64,000 bases of DNA from Azospirillum tabaci (GCF_014596085.1 NZ_JACCJY010000022.1:61581-125580); one strand, 5' to 3'; positions 52,818 through 61,744 are shown, counted from the first letter of the stretch. Program-made: numbers and translations. Notes: generated by a model from the letters alone, not told the origin.

Positions 52818-54484
52818 AGGTCAAGCACAAGCTGATGCTCAGCTTCGGGGTCGTCTGCCTGCTGACCGGGCTGCTGGCGGCGTTCCAGATGATGCGCTTC
52901 GCGGACGGCATGAAGGTCATGATGGGCATCGCCACCTACGACATCCAGGTGTCGGAGGCGGTGCGCGAGATCGAGGTGACCGAGAGCAACCTGCGCAGCT
53001 ACCGCGAGGCGGCGACCCACGCCGCGGCGCTGGCGCAACTCCAGGGCGCACCGCCGGACATCACCCAACTGCGCCAGCGCTATCGTGACGGCTCGGCGGT
53101 GATGTTCGAGCAGATCAACAAGCTCAAGAGGATCGCCTCCGAACGGGCCGAGGACGGCACCACGGAGGAACGCCGCCGCATCTGGAGCGAGCTGGTCACC
53201 CAGATCAACAGCTTCGACCAGTATTCGCACCGGATGCTGGAGGAAGCCAACACGTTGATGGAGCGCGTGGCGGCGGGGACCGAGCCGGAGGCGCTGTCGC
53301 GCCTGACGCGGGTGGAGGAGATGCGGGTGGCCATGGCGAGCCAGCTCGCCAACCTGCACAGCGACATCAGCCGCCTGTCGGAAGCCGGGCGCCAGAACAT
53401 CCGCTCGCTCTACGACGAGGCGGTGCGCTCCTCGATCCTGGCGCTGGTCATCGTGGTGGCTCTGGCCGTCGCCATCGCCATCCTGATCGGCAGCTCGATC
53501 ACCCGGCGGCTCGGCACCGCCATCGGCTACGTCACCCAGGTGGGCAAGGGCGACCTGACCAGGACGGTGGCCGTGCCCGGCGACGACGAGCTGGCCGAAC
53601 TGGGCACCCACCTGAACGAGATGACCGGCAACCTGCGCAACATGGCCAGGACCACCCGCGCCACGGCGGAGAGCATGCACGCCGCGACCGCGCAGATCCG
53701 CGCCTCCACCCAGCAGCAGGCGGCCAGCGTCGCCCAGCAGCTCGCCGCCGTCGAGGAGACCACGGCGACGCTCAGCGAGATCACCGAATCCGGCGCGCAG
53801 ATCAACCGACGCGCCCAGGACGTGGCGCAGAACGCCCAGGTCGCCGCCTCCAACTCCGAGACCGGCCTGAAGGCGGTGGAGGACACCAACCAGGCGATGG
53901 ACGCCATCCGCGAACAGGCGGAAGCGGTCGCCGAGAACATCGTCATCCTGTCGGAGCGCACCCAGGCGATCGGCGAGATCATCCTGACCGTCAACGACAT
54001 CGCCGAGCGCTGCCACCTCCTGGCCCTGAACGCCGCCATCGAGGCCGCCGCCGCCGGGGAGCACGGCCGGACCTTCGCCGTGGTGGCGAGCGAGATCAAG
54101 AGCCTCGCCGACCAGTCGAAGGAGGCCACCGCCCAGGTCCGTTCCAACCTCAGCGAGATCCAGCACGGCATCAACGCCTCGGTCATGCTGACGGAGGAGG
54201 CGGTGAAGCGCGTCGGCGCCGGCAAGCGCCAGACCGACGCCACCCAGTCGACCATCCGCGACCTCGCCGAGAGCGTGCAGGAGAGCGTGCTCGCCTTCCA
54301 GCAGATCGTCGCCGGCACCAACCAGCAGCAGATCGGCCTGGAGCAGGTGATCCAGGCGCTTCAGAACATCCGCGAGGCGAGCAGCCAGACCGCCGCCGGC
54401 ACCCGCCAGCTCGAAGGGGCCGCCACCAACCTCAACGATCTCGGCCAGGGTCTGGTCGAGGCCGTGCGGAACTACCGCGTGTGA
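52808..54484 (+). CDS. Methyl-accepting chemoreceptor
   Basis: This 558-aa protein has a membrane segment at about 9-27 and a periplasmic helical bundle to about 205. A second membrane segment follows (ILALVIVVALAVAIAILIG, about 209-227), then a HAMP domain and a long cytoplasmic coiled coil. The hairpin tip around residue 390-430 carries LLALNAAIEAAAAGEHGRTF and VVASEIKSLADQS. The usual I-A-x-Q-T-N before LLALNAA is I-A-E-R-C-H, an unusual change at the receptor-trimer and kinase contact tip. The ligand is unknown. Confidence 0.92.
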   Translation: MELKVKHKLMLSFGVVCLLTGLLAAFQMMRFADGMKVMMGIATYDIQVSEAVREIEVTESNLRSYREAATHAAALAQLQGAPPDITQLRQRYRDGSAVMFEQINKLKRIASERAEDGTTEERRRIWSELVTQINSFDQYSHRMLEEANTLMERVAAGTEPEALSRLTRVEEMRVAMASQLANLHSDISRLSEAGRQNIRSLYDEAVRSSILALVIVVALAVAIAILIGSSITRRLGTAIGYVTQVGKGDLTRTVAVPGDDELAELGTHLNEMTGNLRNMARTTRATAESMHAATAQIRASTQQQAASVAQQLAAVEETTATLSEITESGAQINRRAQDVAQNAQVAASNSETGLKAVEDTNQAMDAIREQAEAVAENIVILSERTQAIGEIILTVNDIAERCHLLALNAAIEAAAAGEHGRTFAVVASEIKSLADQSKEATAQVRSNLSEIQHGINASVMLTEEAVKRVGAGKRQTDATQSTIRDLAESVQESVLAFQQIVAGTNQQQIGLEQVIQALQNIREASSQTAAGTRQLEGAATNLNDLGQGLVEAVRNYRV

Positions 54485-54545
54485 CCATGGCGACGGCATG
54501 CGGCGGCGAGGGCAAGGATAAGGGCGGTCAGAAGGCGCGGGCGGC

Positions 54546-56798
54546 ATGAACGACATCCGCACGCGCCTGCTCGCCGCCTTCGACCTGGAGCACAAGGAGC
54601 ATCTCGCGGCCATCCGCGAGTCCCTGCGCGCGGTGGAGAAGGACCCGGCGCACCACCCCGATCTGGTGGAGATCCACCGCCGCGCCCACAGCCTGAAGGG
54701 TGCCGCCCGCGCCGTCGACCTGCCGGAGGTGGAGCGGCTGTCCCACTGGCTGGAGGCCGCCTTCATCGCCATCCAGCGCGGCACGGTGCCCTTCGACGCG
54801 GCGGCGCGCGACGTGGTGCGCCGCGCGCTGGACGCCATCGAGGACGTGGTGGCCTGGGCGACCCGCGGCGGCGGCGAGGTGGACATCGCCGAGGTGCTGG
54901 CCGAACTGACCCGCATGGGCGGTGAAGGCGGCGGGCCGGAACCGGTCCAACGCCGCTCCGCCACACCGGACGCGGGAGCCGCCCCCGCCACCCCTCAGGC
55001 CGCTGCGCCGCGCCCGGTCCGGTCCGCCGGTCCCGCCGAAAGCGCGGCCCTGGTCCGCATCCGCAGCGCCGGGCTGGAGCGGCTGTTCACCGCCGCCGCC
55101 GGCCTGCTGCCGGAGATCGAGAACCAGTCCGCCCTGGTCGCCGAGCTGCGGGAGCTGCGCGGCGAATGGCGCGCGCTGGAACGGAGCTGGCACGCCATGC
55201 GGCCCCGCCTGCTCCGCGGCTCCCATGATGTTGCGGGGTCCGGCGCCACCAGCTTCGCGGGGGACGAGACGGCCCTGCGCCTGTCCTCCTTCGAGCGGCG
55301 CTTCCGCGCGCTCGGCGCCTCGCTGGACGCGGCGCACCGCGCCCATGACCGGCATCTCTGGTCGCTGCGCCGCTGGGGCAGCGGATTCCAGGACGAGGTG
55401 CGGCAGCTGCGCATGCTGCCGGCGGAGTCGCAGTTCAGCAACCTCGGCCGCATGATCCGCGACATCAGCCGCGCCCAGGGCAAGGAGGTGGAGGCGGACA
55501 TCCGCGGGCTGGAGACCCAGGCCGACCGGGTGGTCCTGCAACGGCTGAAGGACCCCGTGCTGCACATCGCCCGCAACGCCGTCAGCCACGGCGTCGAAAC
55601 CCCGCAGGAGCGGGTGGCGGCGGGCAAGCGCGCGGCGGCGACCGTCCGCTTCGAAGCCTCGGTGGTCGGGCGCCGCCTCGTCCTGCGCGTCGAGGACGAC
55701 GGGCGCGGCCCGAACCGCGAGGCCATCGCCCGTCACGCCGTCGAGCGTGGCCTGCTGGGCGCCGACGAGGCGGACTCGGCGCCGGAGGAACGGCTGCTCG
55801 ACCTGATTTTCGAACCGGGTTTCTCCACCGCCTCCACCGCGAACGAGTATGCCGGGCGCGGCATGGGCCTCGCCATCGTGCGGCGGGAGGTCACCCGGCT
55901 TCAGGGCTCGGTGACGCTGGCCGCGCGCGAGGGCGGCGGAACCGTCGTCACCGTGGAGGTGCCGCTCAGCCTGCTCAGCCAGCGGCTGGTCTTCGTGGCG
56001 GTCCAGGACGACATCCTGGCGATCCCCAGCAACGACGTGGGGCGCGTGCTGCGCGTCGCGGCGGACACGCTGTTCACCGACCTCGCCGCGCCGACCATCC
56101 GGCTGGAGGAGGAGGACGTTCCGGTGACGCCGCTGGCCGCCTTGCTCGGCTACGACGGCGCCATGCCGCAGGGCAACGGGGCGCCGCTGGCGCTGGTCGT
56201 TCTGCACGCCGCCGGGCGGCGGGTCGCGCTGGTCGTGGACGCGCTGATGGCCACCCGCGACTCCGTGGTCACCCCGGCGGAGGAGGTGGGAATCGACGCC
56301 GCCCGCTTCCTCGGCACGGTGCTGATGGACGACGGCTCGCCGGCCCTGGTGCTGAATCCCGCCGCCCTGTCGCCGCGCCCCGGCATGGCCCTGCCGCCGC
56401 TGGTCCGTCCCGTGGACGAGTCGGCGCGGCGGCGGCCGCACATTCTGGTTGTGGACGATTCCATCACCACGCGAACCCTGGAAAAGAGCATCCTGGAGGC
56501 CCATGGTTACCGGGTCACGCTGTGCGTGGATGGGCGCGAGGCGGTCGAAACGCTCGGCGAATTGGAGGATGTGGACCTGATCATCAGCGACGTGGAGATG
56601 CCGAGGATGGACGGGTTCGCCCTGCTCCAGGCCGTCAAGGGCAACCCCATGACCTCCGACCTGCCGGTGATCCTGGTCACCTCGCGTGCCAGCGACGAGG
56701 ACCGCGAGCGCGGGCTGGACCTCGGCGCCGACGCCTACATCGTCAAGACCCGCTTCGACCAGAACGAGCTTCTGGCCGGCATCCGGCGGCTGCTGTGA
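54546..56798 (+). CDS. cheA: Chemotaxis histidine kinase CheA fused to receiver domain
   Basis: This 750-aa hybrid kinase has, in order, an HPt domain with phosphoacceptor His48 (HRRAHSLKGAARAV) and a short Pro/Ala linker. A dimerisation region follows, then an ATPase domain (DPVLHIARNAVSHGVETPQE, LRVEDDGRGPN, YAGRGMGLAIVRREV), a CheW-like regulatory domain (about 480-610) and a C-terminal receiver (HILVVDDSITTRTLEKSIL, ISDVEMPRMDGF, VTSRASDEDRERG). No CheY-binding P2 domain is evident. The CheA-REC layout is that of WspE and ACF-type kinases. It overlaps cheB (GTGA). Confidence 0.93.
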   Translation: MNDIRTRLLAAFDLEHKEHLAAIRESLRAVEKDPAHHPDLVEIHRRAHSLKGAARAVDLPEVERLSHWLEAAFIAIQRGTVPFDAAARDVVRRALDAIEDVVAWATRGGGEVDIAEVLAELTRMGGEGGGPEPVQRRSATPDAGAAPATPQAAAPRPVRSAGPAESAALVRIRSAGLERLFTAAAGLLPEIENQSALVAELRELRGEWRALERSWHAMRPRLLRGSHDVAGSGATSFAGDETALRLSSFERRFRALGASLDAAHRAHDRHLWSLRRWGSGFQDEVRQLRMLPAESQFSNLGRMIRDISRAQGKEVEADIRGLETQADRVVLQRLKDPVLHIARNAVSHGVETPQERVAAGKRAAATVRFEASVVGRRLVLRVEDDGRGPNREAIARHAVERGLLGADEADSAPEERLLDLIFEPGFSTASTANEYAGRGMGLAIVRREVTRLQGSVTLAAREGGGTVVTVEVPLSLLSQRLVFVAVQDDILAIPSNDVGRVLRVAADTLFTDLAAPTIRLEEEDVPVTPLAALLGYDGAMPQGNGAPLALVVLHAAGRRVALVVDALMATRDSVVTPAEEVGIDAARFLGTVLMDDGSPALVLNPAALSPRPGMALPPLVRPVDESARRRPHILVVDDSITTRTLEKSILEAHGYRVTLCVDGREAVETLGELEDVDLIISDVEMPRMDGFALLQAVKGNPMTSDLPVILVTSRASDEDRERGLDLGADAYIVKTRFDQNELLAGIRRLL

Positions 56799-57895
56799 CC
56801 GGCGCCCGCAAGATCCGCGTCCTGGTGGTCGAGGACTCGCCGGTCGTCCAGCAGCTCCTCGCCCACGTCATCGGCGAGGACCCGCGGCTGGAGCTGGCCG
56901 GCATCGCCGCGTCCGGCGAGCAGGCGCTGCGCATGGTCGACTCGCTGAAGCCGGACGTGGTGTCGCTGGACATCCGCCTGCCGGGCATCGACGGCTTCGC
57001 CGTGACGCAGCGGCTGATGCGCGACCATCCCGTGCCGATCGTCGTCGTCGCCTCCGACGTGCGCGACCTGGACATCCCGATGCGGGCGCTCCAGGCCGGG
57101 GCGCTGGCGGTGGTGGAGAAGCCGGGCAGCATGGCCCGCGCCGACTATCAGACCGTTGCCCGGCATCTCTGCACCCAGCTCACCATCATGAGCCAGGTGA
57201 AGGTCATCCGGCAGCGCGGGCGCCCGCGCAGCGGCGACGAGGAAACCCGTGGCGACGGCGGCCGCGGCAAGGGCGCCCCCGTCCCGACGCCCCCTCCCCT
57301 GCCGCCGTCCGTGGTGAAGCGGCAGTTCCGCGCGCTGGGGATCACCGCCTCGACGGGCGGGCCGGCGGCGCTGGTGAAGCTGCTGCGCGGGTTGCCGACC
57401 AACTTCCCCCTGCCCGTCTTCGTCGTGCAGCACATCGGCGCTCCCTTCGTGGCCGGCTTCGCCTCCTGGCTGGGGTCGGTCACGCCGCTGCCGGTGGCGC
57501 TGGCCTCCGACGCGCCGCACCGGCCCGGCCACGTCTATGTCGCCCCCGGCGAGCTTCATCTGACCGCCGAGCCCGGCGGGATGCGGCTGATCCAGGGCGA
57601 GCCGGTCTGCGGCCAGAGGCCGTCCGGGGACGTCCTGTTCTCCTCCCTGGCCTCGGCCTTCGGCGCCGCCGCCATCGGCGTGCTGCTGACCGGCATGGGG
57701 GAGGACGGGGCGCGCGGCCTCACCGACATGCGCCGGGCGGGCGCCTACACCATTGCGGAGCATGCCTCCACCGCGGTCATCCACAGCATGCCGGGGACCG
57801 CGGTCCGGCTGGGAGGCGTTACCGAGGAGCTGCCCATCGACAAGATGGCGGCCCGTTTGCTGGAACTGGTTTCGACGGGAGTGGAGCCCTCATGA
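56795..57895 (+). CDS. cheB: Chemoreceptor methylesterase/response regulator CheB
   Basis: This 366-aa protein starts at GTG 56795, inside the cheA stop overlap. The receiver domain (IRVLVVEDSPVVQQLLAHVI, SLDIRLPGIDGFAVTQRLM) is joined by a Pro/Arg linker to the methylesterase domain, whose catalytic residues lie in ITASTGGPAALVKLL (Ser), FVVQHIGAPF (His) and TGMGEDGARGL (Asp). It removes receptor methyl groups or deamidates glutamines. An open frame extending upstream of 56795 is only a shadow of cheA. Confidence 0.92.
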   Translation: MTGARKIRVLVVEDSPVVQQLLAHVIGEDPRLELAGIAASGEQALRMVDSLKPDVVSLDIRLPGIDGFAVTQRLMRDHPVPIVVVASDVRDLDIPMRALQAGALAVVEKPGSMARADYQTVARHLCTQLTIMSQVKVIRQRGRPRSGDEETRGDGGRGKGAPVPTPPPLPPSVVKRQFRALGITASTGGPAALVKLLRGLPTNFPLPVFVVQHIGAPFVAGFASWLGSVTPLPVALASDAPHRPGHVYVAPGELHLTAEPGGMRLIQGEPVCGQRPSGDVLFSSLASAFGAAAIGVLLTGMGEDGARGLTDMRRAGAYTIAEHASTAVIHSMPGTAVRLGGVTEELPIDKMAARLLELVSTGVEPS

Positions 57896-58692
57896 GTGGA
57901 CCCAGGGCGCTGATCGTCATCGCTTCGCAGACGCAGGGACTTCTCCTGAAGCTGATGCTGGAGGAGCAGGGCATCGAAGCGAGCTGCGTCGAAACGGTAG
58001 ACCCCGCGGTCGCCGAGCTGGCGCGCCGCCCCTTCGACCTGCTGATGGTGGAGGCCGACGGCGAGGCCGCCCGCACCCTGACGGAGCTGCGGCGTCGCTG
58101 CCCGGCCCCCGCCATGCTGCTGGGTTCGGCGGAACGGGCGGCGGAAGCCGGCGTTCCCGCCGACGTCCAGTGGGTGGACCCCGCCGATTCCCAGGGCGTG
58201 GTGCAGCAGGCCATGGCGCTGCTCGACCGGCGCAACGCGCCGCCGACGGTGTCCGACATCCTGCAGCGGGCGCGCATCCTGGTGGTGGACGACAGCGCGA
58301 CCTACCGCGAGTTCCTGCGCGCCGAGCTGGAGGAGGACGGCTGCCACGTCGTCGCCGCGCGCAACGCCGACGAGGCGGTGGCGGCGCTGGAGGACGGCGG
58401 GCTGGACTGCGTGATCCTCGACCTCGTGATGCCGGGCACCAGCGGCACCCAGCTGTGCGAGCGGTTCGACCGTTTCCGCCGGCGCCGCGGCCTGTTCTTC
58501 CAGATCGTCATCCTGACGAGCCAGGAGGGCGACGACCGGCTGACCGCCAGCCTGACCGCCGGGGCCGACGACTTCGTCGGCAAGTCGCAGCCGATGGACA
58601 TCCTGAAGATCCGTCTGATGGCCCTGCTCCGCCGAAAATACATGGTGGAGGACCATCTCGCCCGCGTGTCTCCCCCAATGCCTTCCGCATAG
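57892..58692 (+). CDS. Two-receiver response regulator without output domain
   Basis: This 266-aa protein overlaps cheB by 4 bp. The C-terminal receiver (about 123-255) is complete: RILVVDDSATYREFLRAELE, VILDLVMPGTSG with the phosphoacceptor Asp, the Thr in IVILTSQEG and the Lys in DDFVGKSQ. The N-terminal 115 residues (ALIVIASQTQGLLLKLMLEE) have a receiver-like fold but lack the acidic pocket and acceptor Asp (LLMVEADG instead). No DNA-binding, GGDEF or phosphodiesterase part is present, so output is probably by protein interaction. It may be the terminal regulator fed by CheA and by the next gene's kinase. Confidence 0.85.
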   Translation: MSGPRALIVIASQTQGLLLKLMLEEQGIEASCVETVDPAVAELARRPFDLLMVEADGEAARTLTELRRRCPAPAMLLGSAERAAEAGVPADVQWVDPADSQGVVQQAMALLDRRNAPPTVSDILQRARILVVDDSATYREFLRAELEEDGCHVVAARNADEAVAALEDGGLDCVILDLVMPGTSGTQLCERFDRFRRRRGLFFQIVILTSQEGDDRLTASLTAGADDFVGKSQPMDILKIRLMALLRRKYMVEDHLARVSPPMPSA

Positions 58693-58729
58693 AAGGCGTA
58701 TAGGGCTTTCAGGCGGTTTCATCCCCAGT

Positions 58730-58756
58730 GCACCAAAGGTTAAGGTGCTTCACCTT
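58730..58756. promoter_or_regulatory. Overlapping alternative hairpins upstream of hybrid kinase gene
   Basis: Two mutually exclusive dyads share bases: GCACC (58730-58734) with GGTGC (58744-58748), and AAGGTG (58742-58747) with CACCTT (58751-58756), the latter reading AAGGTGCTTCACCTT. They lie 27-53 bp before the GTG start. They could be an operator or control translation by switching structures; no terminator-like U-run is present. Confidence 0.35.
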
Positions 58757-58782
58757 CAGCTCTAGCGGTTAGAGAGACCGAC

Positions 58783-60354
58783 GTGACGCCTCGGCACAAG
58801 AACAGGACCAGCATCGACACCGCGCCAGCGGAGACGGAGTGCGTGGAGAACGCGCTGCGCGTCTGCCGCGCCGCCGCGTTGCCGGCCTTCGTTCTGACCG
58901 GGCCGCCGCACGCCGCCACCCTTTTCGCCAACGACGCGCTCTGCGCCCTTCTCGGCAAGGAACCGACGGCGGGCGGGCAGCCGGCCCCCGCCTGGTTCGG
59001 ACCGGTCTGGCCGGCGGTGCTGGGCACCGTCGATCCGCTGTTTTCCGGCGACACCGAGGAGCCGGTCGGCATCGAGCTTCTGCCGGTGGGCGACGCCGAT
59101 CCCGCGGCGTTCGAGGGCGTGCCGCTGATCCAGGACGGGCAGACGGTCGCCGTGCTGGCGCTGGCCACCCAAGCGGCGCCCGACGACCGGGTCGTCGCCC
59201 GCATGGAGCGGGCGATGCGCGCGGAGATCGAACGGACGACCGCCGCGCGCTCCCGCTTCCTGGCCTCGGCCAGCCACGACCTGCGCCAGCCCTTCCAGGC
59301 GATGCGCCTGTTCCTCGATGCGCTGTGCAGCCAGATCACCGACGAGAAGGCGCTGAGCACGGCCGAGATGCTGGGCAACGCCATGACGGCGGGGGAAAGG
59401 CTGCTGAACGCGCTGCTCGACATCTCCACGCTGGACGCCGGCACGGTGACTCCGGATCCGCAGCCGGTCGCCCTGGACGAGCTTCTGAACCAGCTTGTGG
59501 AGGAGTTCCGCCCGCAAAGCGAGGAGAAGGGCCTGCGCCTGCGCGCCCGCCTGTGCCCCGGCACGGTGGAGACGGACCCGGTGCTGTTCGGGCGGGTGAT
59601 GCGCAACCTGCTGACCAACGCCATCCGCTACACCCGGCACGGCGGTCTGCTGCTCGCCATGCGGCGGCGCGGCAACCGCTGGCGCATCGATGTGTGGGAC
59701 ACCGGCTTCGGCATCCCCGAGGAGCAGCTGACCGCCATCTTCGACGAGTTCCACCAGCTCCAGAACCCCAACCGCGACCCCAACCGCGGGCTGGGCCTCG
59801 GCCTTGCCATCGTGCGCCGGCTGGCGGAGCTTCTCGGTCTTCAGGTCGAGGTACGGTCGCGCATCGGGCGCGGCACGGTTTTCTCCGTTTCGCTGGAGGC
59901 CGCGGCCCCGCTGCCCGAGCCATCGAGCAGCCCGCCCGCCGCCCCGCCCTCCTCCGCCGCGGCCCCGCTCCTCACCGGGATGACCGTGCTGGCCGTGGAC
60001 GACGAGGCCATGGTGCTGACCGGCCTTCAGATGATCCTGGAAAGCTGGGGCTGCACCGTCGCCGCCGCGAGCGACATGCGGGAGGTCTTCGCGGTGCTGG
60101 ACGGGTTGACGGACCCGCCGTCGGTCATCCTGACCGACCTGCGGCTGCCCGGAAAGGTGTCCGGCTTCGACGTGATCGACCGGGTGCGCCGCCTCTACGG
60201 CCGCGAGATCCCCGCCGTGGTGCTCAGCGGCGAGACGGCCCAGAGCGCCCTTCTGGAAGGCCAACGCCGCGGCTGCTCCTTCCTGCACAAGCCGCTTCAC
60301 CCCGGCGACCTGCGGCAGGTCCTCGAACGGCTGCGCGGGGACGGCGGGGAGTGA
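58783..60354 (+). CDS. Soluble hybrid histidine kinase
   Basis: This 523-aa protein starts at GTG 58783 after AGAGAGA. Residues 20-130 form a probable PAS-like sensor (FVLTGPPHAATLFANDALCA). Then come a HisKA domain with the acceptor His in LASASHDLRQPFQAM, an ATPase domain (MRNLLTNAIRYTRHGGLLLA, VWDTGFGIPEEQ, GLGLGLAIVRRLAELLGLQV), a Pro/Ser linker and a receiver (VLAVDDEAMVLTGLQMILES, ILTDLRLPGKVSGFDV). No membrane segment is present. It follows the chemosensory operon in the same direction and resembles in position the CheS3-type kinase of Rhodospirillum Che3 clusters. Confidence 0.88.
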   Translation: MTPRHKNRTSIDTAPAETECVENALRVCRAAALPAFVLTGPPHAATLFANDALCALLGKEPTAGGQPAPAWFGPVWPAVLGTVDPLFSGDTEEPVGIELLPVGDADPAAFEGVPLIQDGQTVAVLALATQAAPDDRVVARMERAMRAEIERTTAARSRFLASASHDLRQPFQAMRLFLDALCSQITDEKALSTAEMLGNAMTAGERLLNALLDISTLDAGTVTPDPQPVALDELLNQLVEEFRPQSEEKGLRLRARLCPGTVETDPVLFGRVMRNLLTNAIRYTRHGGLLLAMRRRGNRWRIDVWDTGFGIPEEQLTAIFDEFHQLQNPNRDPNRGLGLGLAIVRRLAELLGLQVEVRSRIGRGTVFSVSLEAAAPLPEPSSSPPAAPPSSAAAPLLTGMTVLAVDDEAMVLTGLQMILESWGCTVAAASDMREVFAVLDGLTDPPSVILTDLRLPGKVSGFDVIDRVRRLYGREIPAVVLSGETAQSALLEGQRRGCSFLHKPLHPGDLRQVLERLRGDGGE

Positions 60355-60393
60355 TCGAAGGCCCGATCTCCCGGAGAGGGCTGGGTCCGGCAC

Positions 60394-60421
60394 CCGCGGC
60401 GGCGTCAGGGCGCCGCCGCGG
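60394..60421. terminator. Hairpin between convergent genes
   Basis: CCGCGGCGGCG (60394-60404) pairs perfectly over 11 bp with CGCCGCCGCGG (60411-60421) around a 6-base loop. It sits in the 75-bp gap between the convergent hybrid kinase and the unknown gene at 60430, a position suited to bidirectional termination. There is no T-run on either side. Confidence 0.5.
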
Positions 60422-60429
60422 CATGTCCG

Positions 60430-61284
60430 TCAGGGCGCTTTGTGGCGCTCCAGCCAACGGTCGCAGCATTTGGTCTGGCCGTTGAAGCAGGACTGGTTGA
60501 CGTCGTCGCACATGGCCTTGTAGGCGATGCGCTGATCAGCCCCGGTGCTGTCCCTGACCGTCGATTCCCAGATGGCCAGCTTCTCCGCGACCTGGTTGAG
60601 AAGCTCATGCCGGGGATGGACCCAAGCCCCGGCACCGGGGAAGGTGTCGAAGTTCCTGCGGCAGTATTCCGTCTCCGACTTCGTCAGGCGGATGTAGATG
60701 CGGTAGACGGGGTGGGTTGCCCAGGCGTCGGCCCATTTCAGGATGGATTTCTGGGCCTTGAGCATCGCCCGGCCCTGCGGATTGACATGGTTGACGACTC
60801 TCTGCCAGTTCAGATGGGAGGGCTGCGCGCTGGTCTGGACGAGCAGATCCTTCAGCTCGTTGGCGTAGGCCAGCGCCTTTGGCAGCGCTCCTTCCGCCTC
60901 CCACCCGCCGGTGTTCATGGGGTCGTCCACCCGCATCACGTTCTCCGCGCCCGGGAAGACGTTGCCGCAGGCCCAGAGGATGCGCTCCATCAGCGCTTCG
61001 ATCCGGGCCTGCGGGTCCTGGGTCGGCGCGATCACGACGCTGTTCACCGCGTAGGTCCCGGCCCCGATCAGCAGCCCGTCACCGCTGGCGTCGACGGCGC
61101 CGTTGCGCAGGTCGAGCAGGACGTTCTGCGGGCAGATGTGGTGATCGGTGACCACGCTGAGATTGGCGAGCCCGTTGAGCTGGGCAGCATCCTGGACGCT
61201 GTCGCGCCACTCCGCGAAATCGAGCGGCTTGGACTTGATGTTCTTGATCGCGGCCCTGTCGAGCGGCATCGGGGTCTCCGTCAT
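60430..61284 (-). CDS. Unrecognised soluble protein (284 aa)
   Basis: This protein has no signal peptide or membrane segment and matches no family I recognise. Visible features are an N-terminal basic helix (AAIKNIKSKPLDFAEWRDSV), the His pair in VVTDHHICPQNVLLDLRN and a Gly-rich DGLLIGAGTYAVNSVV. A long helical middle is rich in Trp and charged residues, and a C-terminal cysteine cluster (SCFNGQTKCCDRW) could bind a metal. Codon use matches the neighbours. It is monocistronic, convergent with the kinase gene. Confidence 0.7.
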   Translation of the reverse strand: MTETPMPLDRAAIKNIKSKPLDFAEWRDSVQDAAQLNGLANLSVVTDHHICPQNVLLDLRNGAVDASGDGLLIGAGTYAVNSVVIAPTQDPQARIEALMERILWACGNVFPGAENVMRVDDPMNTGGWEAEGALPKALAYANELKDLLVQTSAQPSHLNWQRVVNHVNPQGRAMLKAQKSILKWADAWATHPVYRIYIRLTKSETEYCRRNFDTFPGAGAWVHPRHELLNQVAEKLAIWESTVRDSTGADQRIAYKAMCDDVNQSCFNGQTKCCDRWLERHKAP

Positions 61285-61344
61285 CCGGCTGGTATTCCCC
61301 AGACGACGGAGCGGCGCGTCCCGTGACGTTTTCCGCGAAGCCGC

Positions 61345-61737
61345 CTACGCCCAGCGGTCGCCGTGGCTGTAGACGACCAGCCGGTTGCCGCGGGCGAAGC
61401 CGGCCAGCGACACTCCGCAGCTTTCCGCCATGCGCACCGCCATGCCGGTCGGGGCGGAGATGGCGACCAGCCCGCTGATGTCCAGGCGGGCGGCCTTCTG
61501 CACCAGCTCGTAGCTGGCACGGCTGGAGGTCAGGACGAAGCCGCCCCGCCGGTCCACGCCCGTGCGCACCAGCCAGCCCATCAGCTTGTCGAGCGCGTTG
61601 TGGCGGCCGACATCCTCGCGCACCGCCAGGATGGTCCCCGCCGCATCCACCCAGGCGACGCCGTGGGCCGCCCCGGTGGCGCGGTGCAGGGTCTGCCGCT
61701 CGGCGAAGCGGGCCAGCGCCCGCTCCACCGCGGCCAC
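61345..61737 (-). pseudogene. fdhD: C-terminal fragment of FdhD (formate dehydrogenase sulfurtransferase)
   Basis: About 130 residues match the C-terminal half of FdhD: GAAHGVAWVDAAGTILAVRE, DVGRHNALDKLMGW, TSSRASYELVQKAARLD, ISAPTGMAVRMAESCGV and GFARGNRLVVYS. Complete FdhD proteins are about 260-280 residues. The N-terminal half, with the CxxC that carries sulfur to the formate dehydrogenase cofactor, is missing. The frame continues open to about 61824, but that upstream part reads as a response-regulator gene in another frame. The first usable start is the GTG at 61737. It looks like a deletion remnant; an intact copy may exist elsewhere. Confidence 0.78.
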
Positions 61738-61744
61738 CGACAGC

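Noticed and set aside
60430..61284. HNH/AHH-type toxin on the basis of TDHHICPQ
   Set aside because: Only a His pair matches; no downstream Asn/His pattern, no trafficking domain and no immunity gene beside it.
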